Assembly: GCA_964486145.1 (NCBI GenBank) | Contig: CAZAMT010000176.1 | Coordinates: forward strand, 1-8,448 | Direction: 5' to 3' | DNA length: 8,448 bases | DNA from: CAZAMT01 sp964486145 | GTDB taxonomy: Bacteria; Bacteroidota; Bacteroidia; Bacteroidales; JAAAOM01 | In this document: one piece after another, positions 1 through 6,305 of the stretch | Numbering within the stretch: position 1 is the stretch's first letter | Layout: every line of letters starts with the position of its first letter | Position numbers and translations under genes: made by a program | Notes under the pieces: generated by a model | Seen by the model: only the letters and a program-made list of their open reading frames with translations | Told to the model about the DNA's origin: nothing | The model's database searches: none

Positions 1-108
1 ACGGGTGAAAACAACAAAAATCAGCAGTTTGAAGGCTTTTTAGACCAAACCCATGGATTCAATTCAAAAATTATAGTGTATGAAGCGGTTGGAACAAAGC
101 TTTTTTGA
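1..108 (+). CDS. Possible C-terminal end of an unidentified upstream gene (partial)
   Basis: This frame is open from the first base to a TGA at 106-108, giving 35 residues that end in ...SKIIVYEAVGTKLF. The other two plus-strand frames have stop codons within the first 45 bases. The tail would overlap the start of the glycosylase gene by 29 bases, which is common for co-transcribed neighbours. The residue mix looks protein-like (an aromatic and charged stretch, then a beta-strand-like end), but I do not recognise a family. It could also be a chance open frame, because 36 codons is short evidence. Confidence 0.35.
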   Translation, partial: TGENNKNQQFEGFLDQTHGFNSKIIVYEAVGTKLF

Positions 109-592
109 AAGGGACGTGTTACATGTTGCCCCTGAATTGCTTGGAAAGTACCTGATAAGAAATGGAAATGATCAGCCGGAAAGATTTATGATAACAGAAG
201 TGGAAGCTTACAAGGGTGTGGACGATCTTGCCTGTCATGCAAGCAAGGGAAGGACAGCACGTACAGAAATTATGTATGCATCTGGTGGATTTATTTATGT
301 ATATCTTATTTATGGTATGTACTGGATGCTCAATTTTGTTACAGGTAAAAAGAATGAACCACAGGCTGCTCTCATAAGGGGTGTTGACAGGATATCAGGC
401 CCTGGAAGGTTAACAAAATTATTAAATATTGATAAAAGTTTTTATGGAGAATCTATCGTTGCATCGGATCGCCTTTGGGTTGAAGAAGGCGGCGATCTAA
501 AGGTGAAATTTATAACTACACCGCGCGTTGGCGTTGATTATTCCGGGGATATTTGGAAAAATAAACCCTGGAGATTTGTTAAATCGGATTAG
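80..592 (+). CDS. mpg: DNA-3-methyladenine glycosylase, AAG/MPG family
   Basis: Base-excision-repair glycosylase that removes alkylated purines such as 3-methyladenine, and hypoxanthine in some members; it acts in the cytoplasm on DNA. The whole AAG core is present. Aligned by eye to human AAG, Glu42 in the EVEAY motif matches catalytic Glu125, Tyr44 matches Tyr127, His53 matches His136, Tyr75 matches Tyr159, Tyr78 in LIYGMY matches the intercalating Tyr162, and Asn85 matches Asn169. The SGPGRLTKLLNI segment (about 106-117) and the C-terminal RVGVDYSGD...PWRF (149-166) are also family hallmarks. At 170 residues it is at the short end (bacterial members are usually about 185-210), but no core motif is missing. 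The ATG at 80 is the first start after an in-frame TAG at 74-76. No clear Shine-Dalgarno sequence precedes it, as is usual in Bacteroidota. It converges on the repeat/GH16-like gene with 56 bases between them and no obvious terminator. Confidence 0.95.
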   Translation: MKRLEQSFFERDVLHVAPELLGKYLIRNGNDQPERFMITEVEAYKGVDDLACHASKGRTARTEIMYASGGFIYVYLIYGMYWMLNFVTGKKNEPQAALIRGVDRISGPGRLTKLLNIDKSFYGESIVASDRLWVEEGGDLKVKFITTPRVGVDYSGDIWKNKPWRFVKSD

Positions 593-648
593 CAAATATT
601 GAAAAAAGTGAATGAGATTCCTGGTTTCAAAACAATAATACTTAAAAA

Positions 649-2544
649 TCAATCGCTATTTACCTTCTGATAACAACGGATCCAATCAATTTCACATACC
701 GCAGGTTGCAGAAGTTCTGAATCCTCATATAAACCAGAACTTAACTGAATATACATTGACTCTTGCGGGACTCCGGTGGTCTGGTTAGCAACCGTAATGC
801 CATTGATGGTCCATGTTAATTCATTTGCTGTCCATTCCAACCCGTAGATATAAAAATCTTTGGCATATTTTCCCAGTTTAACTTTATTTGAATTCTGGTG
901 TATGGAGGGACTACCATTTCGCCAGAAATTATTAAAGGATAAATGTTTATCAAATTTTACTACGTCCACGTGGGGTATCGTTTTGTCCGAAACCATCCAG
1001 AATGCGTGGTTGACAGGAGCATTCTGGTTAAATCGAATTTTAGCTTCGAACTTTCCATATTTTTGGCGAAAACTTTTTCCCGTATTCACTAATCCTGATG
1101 TAAAATCAAATTCTTTATCGAAGAAACCAACAGTGGGTTCCCATGCTTTACCCCTGACACTTTCCTTGCGGGTAATAATTTCAAGAACATTGTTATTTAC
1201 ATTCACATTGTTTCCTGTAACCAGGTGCTTGTCTGAGGATATAGAATAAGACTCGTTGAGCAATTTATCACCCCAAAAATACTTTGTTAACCATTTGTTT
1301 GTATCAATGGAGGGCGAAGCAAAATCTTCTTCAAATGACACTCTCCAGGTTCTTAATTCGTCAAACTTATTTGAATCCTTGTATTTGAAATAGTATTTAA
1401 TGGCATCTGATTTTTTGAGGTTGTTGAATTCATCTACCATTTGTTTTTCTTCAGACATATTAAACCTCTTGCCTGAAGACATATTCATGTATTCCTTTAC
1501 TTTTTTAAATTTATCGGATGCAATAAACGATTTTAGTTCTTCATATTCTTTTATTTTCGCGGAATCTTTCATCTGCAGATAATTTTTATACAATGCAGAA
1601 TCCTTGAATTTGAAATAAAAAGAAATTGGTTTTGATTTTTTTAATGAGTTAAATTCATTTTGCTTTTTACTGGCATCTGTGTCCTTAAATTTTTGGCTTT
1701 CAATTGATTTCCGTGCCTGTTTAAATTCATTTGAATGAATATACCTGTCCAGTTCATTATATGCCTCAAGTTCTGCCGTTTCATGCATTTTTTTGAATGC
1801 ATCAAACATATCAGAATTTTTGATCTTTAAATAATTCTTAAATCGCGGTTCTTTTTTTAAACTTTCGTATTTTTCATGTTCCCGGTATTCCTCTGATGTT
1901 TTTCTTTCCTTTTTGGGTATTGAAGAAAGCTTTGCTTTGAAAGCAGCATTTTCAACTTTGCTTTTTAAACTTTCAAAATCAGAAACTTCATCGGTATTAT
2001 AAAGCTTCAAAAAATCATGAAAACCTTTTTTCTTTTGCAACTTCAAATATTTCTGAAGATCCGGGTTGTTTTTCAAATTATTGTAGTTTACAAGCGCGTT
2101 GTACTCATTGGATTGTTCAAATTTTTTCTTTCCCGGTAAAGCCATGTAATTTTTTACATCCTCAAATTCTTTTGACTGGACATAATCCTGAAGTTCGTTA
2201 TATTTTTTCAGTTCTAATGATTTATCAATGCGTTCAAATTCTGCCAGTTGAGATGAATTTTCGATTTTGTAAAAATCTTTAACCGATGTATCATTTTTCA
2301 ATGATATAAATCGTTGTTCTTTCTGGTATTCTTCCGTATCACTGAATTTTTGCCCCTGGATTTTTCTTTTCCGTTCAGAAAACTCATTGGAATTTATGAA
2401 AGCATTAAGTTCGTTATACCTCGATAATTCCTCCGATGAGGCAATCTCATTTAGTTTTTCGAACTCGCTCTTTAATGTCGCACGTTGTTGTTCAACTTTA
2501 TCTGTTGAAGGAACAAACCCTAAAGTAACTCTTAAATTGGCCAT
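649..2544 (-). CDS. Cytoplasmic protein with five helical repeats and a degenerate GH16-fold domain
   Basis: This 631-residue protein has two parts. Residues 26-391 hold five tandem repeats of 71-76 residues, very rich in Lys, Glu, Phe and Tyr and probably all alpha-helical. Residues about 405-627 have the GH16 laminarinase/beta-glucanase fold: an EEDFASPSIDTNKW opening, YGKFEAKIRF (496-505), HAFWMV (513-518), YGLEWTANELTWTINGITV (567-585) and the terminal strand EIDWIRCYQ (618-626). The GH16 active site is normally E-[ILV]-D-x-x-E. Here it reads H525-V-D527-V-V-K530, so nucleophile and acid/base Glu are both replaced and only the central Asp remains; catalysis by the usual mechanism is very unlikely. 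There is no signal peptide, and a TAA codon directly precedes the ATG, so the N-terminus cannot be extended. It follows the GT9 gene by 135 bases on the same strand. A glycan-binding or structural role is an inference. Automated annotation would probably call it a family 16 glycosylhydrolase. Confidence 0.9.
   Translation of the reverse strand: MANLRVTLGFVPSTDKVEQQRATLKSEFEKLNEIASSEELSRYNELNAFINSNEFSERKRKIQGQKFSDTEEYQKEQRFISLKNDTSVKDFYKIENSSQLAEFERIDKSLELKKYNELQDYVQSKEFEDVKNYMALPGKKKFEQSNEYNALVNYNNLKNNPDLQKYLKLQKKKGFHDFLKLYNTDEVSDFESLKSKVENAAFKAKLSSIPKKERKTSEEYREHEKYESLKKEPRFKNYLKIKNSDMFDAFKKMHETAELEAYNELDRYIHSNEFKQARKSIESQKFKDTDASKKQNEFNSLKKSKPISFYFKFKDSALYKNYLQMKDSAKIKEYEELKSFIASDKFKKVKEYMNMSSGKRFNMSEEKQMVDEFNNLKKSDAIKYYFKYKDSNKFDELRTWRVSFEEDFASPSIDTNKWLTKYFWGDKLLNESYSISSDKHLVTGNNVNVNNNVLEIITRKESVRGKAWEPTVGFFDKEFDFTSGLVNTGKSFRQKYGKFEAKIRFNQNAPVNHAFWMVSDKTIPHVDVVKFDKHLSFNNFWRNGSPSIHQNSNKVKLGKYAKDFYIYGLEWTANELTWTINGITVANQTTGVPQESMYIQLSSGLYEDSELLQPAVCEIDWIRCYQKVNSD
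1372..2469 (-). repeat. Five tandem coding repeats (71-76 residues each) with a 219-residue super-period
   Basis: The repeats cover residues 26-97, 98-173, 174-244, 245-316 and 317-391, followed by a partial sixth at 392-400. A typical unit runs: hydrophobic helix; ELxxYNELxxYI; S-[NKD]-[EK]-F; a Lys-rich stretch ending in K-[KR]-F; SEEY; EFxxLKK; and YFKFKxS. Repeat 1 resembles repeat 4 most (YNEL at 43 and 262, then NSNEF/HSNEF and QKF). Repeat 2 resembles repeat 5 most (YNEL at 115, YEEL at 334, both followed by a VKxYM segment and a 3-residue longer loop). Both pairs are exactly 219 residues apart, which suggests that a three-repeat block was duplicated. I do not know a named domain that matches; FF-type or other small helical bundles are the nearest guess. 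Confidence 0.85.
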
Positions 2545-2660
2545 TTATAATTAATAATTTTTTGGACAGAAAAAAACAATGTATCTTACGTATAAAACTA
2601 ATAAAAAGTTTATTCATTGTACACGAAGGCAATAATTTAACCACAAACACTCTTTGCGTC

Positions 2661-2674
2661 TGTTTTCGAAAACA
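2661..2674. repeat. 14-bp perfect palindrome TGTTTTCGAAAACA
   Basis: This perfect palindrome lies 5 bases beyond the stop codon of the GT9 gene and 116 bases before the start of the repeat/GH16-like gene. It could be a protein-binding site for the downstream gene. It has no loop and no following T-tract, so it is a poor terminator candidate. In an AT-rich region such a palindrome may also arise by chance. Confidence 0.25.
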
Positions 2675-2679
2675 ACAAG

Positions 2680-3669
2680 TTAAAGTTGTAAAAAATTATG
2701 AATACTTTTTACTATTTCCTCATTATTTAAGTCATTCATACATTTAAAATGCGTTTTTGGACATTTTTGGAACCCGATTTTGGAGCATGGTCTGCAGTTT
2801 AAATTTTTGTTTTCAATCATGATGGAATGTTTTTCAGATATGCAAGGATACATTCCAAAAGCGGGAACCGTGTTTCCCCAAAGGGAAATGATTTTTTTAT
2901 CAAATGCAGCAGCTATGTGCATGAGTCCGGTATCATTGGAAATAACAACATCTGCCTGACGGAGCAATGAAGCAGATTGATTCAGGTTGTATTTCCCACA
3001 TGCATTTACTACATTTCCTGTTGAGTTATCTTCGATATACCTTCCATCGTCATAATCGTCAGGTCCTCCGAGAATTATGACAGGGTAGTTTATTTGACGA
3101 ATGATTTCCGTGATTTTTGATTTTGGAAATTTTTTGGTGTTGTGTTTTGCCCCGATAACCCATGAGAGAAATCCGTGATGGTATGGAACTGGTAACGATT
3201 GAATGTCTATTTCATCAAATGCAGGAATGAAATAGTCAAGACTTTTGGAGTCAAATTCTGATATAAAAAACCGGATGGTATCCATATACCTGTCAACAAT
3301 ATGAACATCAGGGAGGTAATTTTTTTTTGTTTTTACAAGAAGCCATTTTTGGTAGTTCAGTTTTTTAAAGCTAAAGGATAACATTTTTAGATTGAGTTTA
3401 ACCCTGGCTGATCGAATGTTGTTATGCAAATCAATAACATAATCAAAATGTTCCTTCTTAAGGATACGAATGGTTTCCTTAAATGCATTCTGCAGTATGT
3501 GTACTTTATCAACATATACATTATTCAAAACAATATCGCTATACTGAATTTTGGTAAGATAATGTATTTCAGCATTTTCCACTTGCTTCTTCAGGTTTCG
3601 CATTACAGGAGTTGTAAGCACAATATCTCCAATGGAACTGAACCGAATGATTAAAAATTTAACTGTCAT
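2680..3669 (-). CDS. Glycosyltransferase family 9 protein (ADP-heptose:LPS heptosyltransferase-like)
   Basis: GT9 enzymes transfer heptose or a related sugar from a nucleotide donor to the lipopolysaccharide core at the cytoplasmic face of the inner membrane. The N-terminal motif RFSSIGDIVLTTPVMRNL (9-26) is the acceptor-side signature, with Asp15 in the place of the catalytic Asp13 of WaaC. DLHNNIRS (80-87) is the next family block. ISNDTGLMHIAAA (243-255) carries the D246-T-G...H251 donor-binding signature and is followed by ISLWGNT. A C-terminal cysteine cluster C292-x2-C295-x7-C303-x6-C310 follows; similar Cys clusters occur in other GT9 proteins. At 329 residues it is of normal family length. 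No membrane segment is visible. The ATG at 3669 is the first in its frame, with GGAG 11 bases upstream as a weak ribosome site. It lies 82 bases after the hydrolase-like gene with no terminator between. The exact sugar and acceptor cannot be read from sequence. Confidence 0.9.
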   Translation of the reverse strand: MTVKFLIIRFSSIGDIVLTTPVMRNLKKQVENAEIHYLTKIQYSDIVLNNVYVDKVHILQNAFKETIRILKKEHFDYVIDLHNNIRSARVKLNLKMLSFSFKKLNYQKWLLVKTKKNYLPDVHIVDRYMDTIRFFISEFDSKSLDYFIPAFDEIDIQSLPVPYHHGFLSWVIGAKHNTKKFPKSKITEIIRQINYPVIILGGPDDYDDGRYIEDNSTGNVVNACGKYNLNQSASLLRQADVVISNDTGLMHIAAAFDKKIISLWGNTVPAFGMYPCISEKHSIMIENKNLNCRPCSKIGFQKCPKTHFKCMNDLNNEEIVKSIHNFLQL

Positions 3670-3751
3670 GTCAATTGAATCTCCAGACTGCGAAAGTAAT
3701 GGTTTCAGGAATTAATTTACCAAATGCAATGATAAAAAGTGTTGGCCTGAT

Positions 3752-4489
3752 TTATTGAGAAAGCTTGTTAAAATAAAAAAGCAGGTCTAACCAGAAAAGA
3801 TCGTGATTGGGGTTTTTTTCTGAGAGCAGTTCAATCCCTTTATTTGCTTTGGGCGCCTCGTGGCAACAACGAAACACAAGTGATTTCGGAACATGCCTGA
3901 TCAAACTGTCCATATATGGCTTTTCAGTTTTGTTGCAACATAGAAAAAGCTGTTTATCAAATGCTGTCAATGAACCAGCTACATGTATATCCTTAAAGTA
4001 TTCACCCGGACTGAACCCCATCACCGCATGTACTTTTTTATTGCTTTTTGCAGATATTAAACATAACGAGGCTGAAAAATTATTGCCCAGCAGAATCACC
4101 GGTAACTTCGTTTTATCATATGCATAATCAATGGCCGCATCAATATCCTTTAAAGAGGCGCTATATGCATTGCATTCATAACCTAAATTTCTTGCAGTTT
4201 CATTATGAACAAAATTTGATTCATCGCCTACTCTTAAATCAACAGCCATGCAGTTGTATTTAAGGTTTGTAAGTTTTTTCGCGATTAACTGGTATTCGCC
4301 ACGGCTGGATTCCAATCCATGGCATAAAATAATGAATGGATAACGGATGTTTTGAAAATAGACATCGGCAGTAATTTCAACGCCATCATCAGCGGGAAAA
4401 GTAACCGTTCTTTGACCAAATATTCCCTGAATGAACAAAACCAAAAGAATAAAACAAATATGCCAGGAGTAGATGCAACGTTTTATCAT
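3752..4489 (-). CDS. Exported alpha/beta-hydrolase-like protein with altered nucleophile elbow
   Basis: Residues 1-25 form a signal peptide (basic start, hydrophobic FILLVLFIQGIFG, likely cut before Gln26). No lipobox Cys is correctly placed, so the mature protein is probably periplasmic. The fold shows as FIILCHGLESSRGEY (52-66, oxyanion-hole HG), YNCMAVDLR (78-86), a conserved NETA (96-99), VILLGNNFSAS (131-141) and VMGFSPGEYF (156-165). Related hydrolases read G-S-S-Y-S at the nucleophile elbow; here it is G135-N-N137-F-S139, so the nucleophile Ser is replaced by Asn. His229 near the C-terminus may be the remaining catalytic His. The mature part has eight Cys, including two adjacent pairs (184-185, 208-209). 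Its ATG directly follows the TAA of atpC with no base between, so the two are surely co-transcribed and possibly translationally coupled. It is likely a non-catalytic or re-purposed member; the substrate or ligand is unknown. Confidence 0.85.
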   Translation of the reverse strand: MIKRCIYSWHICFILLVLFIQGIFGQRTVTFPADDGVEITADVYFQNIRYPFIILCHGLESSRGEYQLIAKKLTNLKYNCMAVDLRVGDESNFVHNETARNLGYECNAYSASLKDIDAAIDYAYDKTKLPVILLGNNFSASLCLISAKSNKKVHAVMGFSPGEYFKDIHVAGSLTAFDKQLFLCCNKTEKPYMDSLIRHVPKSLVFRCCHEAPKANKGIELLSEKNPNHDLFWLDLLFYFNKLSQ

Positions 4490-4726
4490 TTAGTCGGCAA
4501 GAATAATAATTTCATTGTTGCGAACTTCAATGATGCCGCCACTTATTTCAAATAGCTTTGTATTCTTGGCATCGTCAACAATTCTTACAGTGCCTTTTTC
4601 AAGGGTTGAAATTATGGGAGCGTGATTGTGAAGAACGGCAAAAGAACTCTTGGATCCGGGTACTTTTACCAATTCAACTTCTCCTGAAAAAATACTGGTA
4701 TCCGGTGTTATGATATCAAGCTTCAT
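4490..4726 (-). CDS. atpC: ATP synthase F1 subunit epsilon, short form without the C-terminal helices
   Basis: Epsilon sits on the central stalk with gamma and couples proton flow in Fo to ATP synthesis in F1. The 78 residues cover the N-terminal beta-sandwich: MKLDIITPDTSIFSGEVELV, then FAVLHNHAPIISTLEKG (29-45, the family core) and the final strands IEVRNNEIIILAD. The helical hairpin that in longer epsilon subunits (about 130-140 residues) gives ATP-dependent self-inhibition is absent. Short forms of about 80-90 residues are usual in Bacteroidota, so this is a lineage trait, not damage. It lies 64 bases after atpD with a hairpin between them, and its stop codon directly abuts the next start. 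Confidence 0.95.
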   Translation of the reverse strand: MKLDIITPDTSIFSGEVELVKVPGSKSSFAVLHNHAPIISTLEKGTVRIVDDAKNTKLFEISGGIIEVRNNEIIILAD

Positions 4727-4742
4727 TTGAATTAAATTTAAT

Positions 4743-4780
4743 CAGGATATACCATTGCATTGTTGAAATGATATATCCTG
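4743..4780 (-). other. Intercistronic hairpin between atpD and atpC
   Basis: CAGGATATA (4743-4751) and TATATCCTG (4772-4780) are perfect 9-base inverted arms. Inside them, after one mismatch, CATT (4753-4756) pairs with AATG (4767-4770), leaving a 10-base loop. No T-tract follows in the direction of transcription, so it should not terminate. It could slow decay from the atpD end, or adjust the ratio of beta (three per F1) to epsilon (one per F1). A 12-base palindrome ATTAAATTTAAT (4731-4742) adjoins it just before the atpC start. Confidence 0.5.
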
Positions 4781-4790
4781 CTGAGATTAT

Positions 4791-6305
4791 TTATACTTTT
4801 GATTCTGAAAGCATTCGTTCCCCGTTTTCGATGGCTTCGTCAATGGTTCCTACAAAATTAAATGCTGCTTCCGGGTATTTATCAACCTCACCATCGAGGA
4901 TCATGTTAAATCCTTTAATGATGTCTTCAATAGGAACAAATGCTCCGGGTCTTCCTGTGAATGCTTCCGCTACATGGAACGGTTGAGATAAGAATCGCTG
5001 TATCCTTCTTGCCCTGTGCACAACAAGTTTGTCTTCTTCTGACAATTCGTCCATACCCAGGATAGCAATAATATCCTGTAATTCTTTATGTCTTTGGAGA
5101 ATTTCTTTCACACGCTGGGCTGCACGATAATGTTCATCACCAACAATATCAGGAGTTAGAATACGCGATGTTGAATCCAGGGGATCCACTGCCGGATAAA
5201 TACCTAATTCTGATATTTTTCTGCTTAAAACAGTAGTGGCATCCAGGTGTGCAAATGTTGTTGCAGGAGCCGGGTCAGTAAGGTCATCCGCGGGAACATA
5301 TACGGCCTGTACCGAGGTAATGGATCCATGAGTTGTTGATGTAATCCTTTCCTGCATCAGACCCATTTCAGTTGCAAGAGTTGGCTGATATCCAACAGCG
5401 GATGGCATTCTTCCAAGAAGGGCTGACACTTCCGAGCCTGCTTGTGTAAAACGGAAAATATTATCTATGAAAAATAAAATATCTTTCCCCTGGTCGCCTT
5501 CCCCTGCTGCATCGCGGAATGATTCAGCTATAGAGAGTCCTGTAAGAGCAACGCTGGCACGTGCTCCGGGAGGTTCATTCATCTGTCCGAATACCAGTGA
5601 TATTTGTGATTTTTTAATGGCCTCGTGATCTACTTTGGACAGATCCCATCCTCCTTCTTCCATGCTCTTTTTAAATGCTTCACCATAGGTCATAACACCC
5701 GATTCAAGCATTTCACGCAACAGGTCATTTCCTTCACGTGTGCGCTCCCCAACTCCTGCAAATACCGACAAACCGGCGTGAGCTTTAGCGATATTGTTTA
5801 TAAGTTCCTGAATGAGCACTGTTTTTCCTACTCCGGCACCACCAAATAACCCGATTTTTCCACCTTTCAGGTATGGTTCGATAAGGTCAATTACTTTAAT
5901 CCCGGTGTACAATACTTCGGACTCCGTAGAAAGGTCTTCAAATTTTGGTGGTTTATTATGTATTTGATAACCACCGGTTTTATCCAACTCGCCAATGCCG
6001 TCAATAGCTTCCCCGGTGACGTTAACCAGTCGTCCACGAATTTTTTCGCCAACAGGTACGCGGATAGGTACACCAGTATTTATAACTTTCATACCGCGTT
6101 GTAAACCATCCGTTGAATCCATTGCAATGGTCCTGACTGTGTATTCACCGATGTGTTGTTGACATTCAACAACAAGTGTTTCGCCGTTATCCCTGTTTAT
6201 TTCGAGTGCATCGAAGATGTTTGGAAGTTCATCATCCGATCCTTCAAAACTGATGTCCACTACAGGCCCAATGACCTGTAAAATTTTGCCTTCGTTTTTT
6301 GCCAT
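4791..6305 (-). CDS. atpD: ATP synthase F1 subunit beta
   Basis: Catalytic subunit of the F1 hexamer, which makes ATP from ADP and phosphate on the cytoplasmic side of the inner membrane. The N-terminal beta-barrel starts KILQVIGPVVDISF (7-20). The P-loop GGAGVGKT spans 155-162 with Lys161. The catalytic glutamate is Glu187 in GERTREGND. Walker B is ILFFID (276-281), the adenine-stacking Tyr370 lies in GIYPAVDPLDS, and the DELSEED loop is intact at 419-425. The 504-residue length is normal for Bacteroidota, whose beta subunit carries a small insertion near 212-235 (here EEGGWDLSKVDHEAIKKSQ). The ATG at 6305 fits the conserved N-terminus. It is first in a minus-strand run followed by atpC; the other atp genes are not in the window, and an atpDC pair apart from the main atp cluster is common in this phylum. 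The promoter must lie in the divergent region upstream, but no TAnnTTTG box was found on this strand. Confidence 0.98.
   Translation of the reverse strand: MAKNEGKILQVIGPVVDISFEGSDDELPNIFDALEINRDNGETLVVECQQHIGEYTVRTIAMDSTDGLQRGMKVINTGVPIRVPVGEKIRGRLVNVTGEAIDGIGELDKTGGYQIHNKPPKFEDLSTESEVLYTGIKVIDLIEPYLKGGKIGLFGGAGVGKTVLIQELINNIAKAHAGLSVFAGVGERTREGNDLLREMLESGVMTYGEAFKKSMEEGGWDLSKVDHEAIKKSQISLVFGQMNEPPGARASVALTGLSIAESFRDAAGEGDQGKDILFFIDNIFRFTQAGSEVSALLGRMPSAVGYQPTLATEMGLMQERITSTTHGSITSVQAVYVPADDLTDPAPATTFAHLDATTVLSRKISELGIYPAVDPLDSTSRILTPDIVGDEHYRAAQRVKEILQRHKELQDIIAILGMDELSEEDKLVVHRARRIQRFLSQPFHVAEAFTGRPGAFVPIEDIIKGFNMILDGEVDKYPEAAFNFVGTIDEAIENGERMLSESKV

Noticed and set aside
593..648. Search for a shared terminator between the convergent glycosylase and GH16-like genes
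   Set aside because: No inverted repeat with a T-tract is visible in either direction.
860..1249. Plus-strand open frame of 129 codons antisense to the GH16-like domain
   Set aside because: It mirrors a well-supported minus-strand gene, has no recognisable motifs and no start-site context; the protein looks like antisense noise.
1372..2469. The coding repeats as a CRISPR-like or DNA-level tandem array
   Set aside because: The repeats are diverged at the DNA level and make sense only as protein repeats in one frame of variable unit length.
2593..2600. Possible -7 box (TAGTTTTA on the minus strand) for the repeat/GH16-like gene
   Set aside because: It misses the final G of TAnnTTTG and has no -33 partner at the right spacing; near-matches are expected in such AT-rich DNA.
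2562..2747. Plus-strand 61-codon frame crossing the gap before the repeat/GH16-like gene
   Set aside because: It runs into the coding end of the GT9 gene on the other strand, and the residues (low-complexity, aromatic-rich) look like translated AT-rich spacer.
3424..4263. Several plus-strand open frames (3424-3654, 3807-4127, 4048-4263) antisense to the GT9 and hydrolase genes
   Set aside because: All are explained as shadows of minus-strand genes with clear family motifs.
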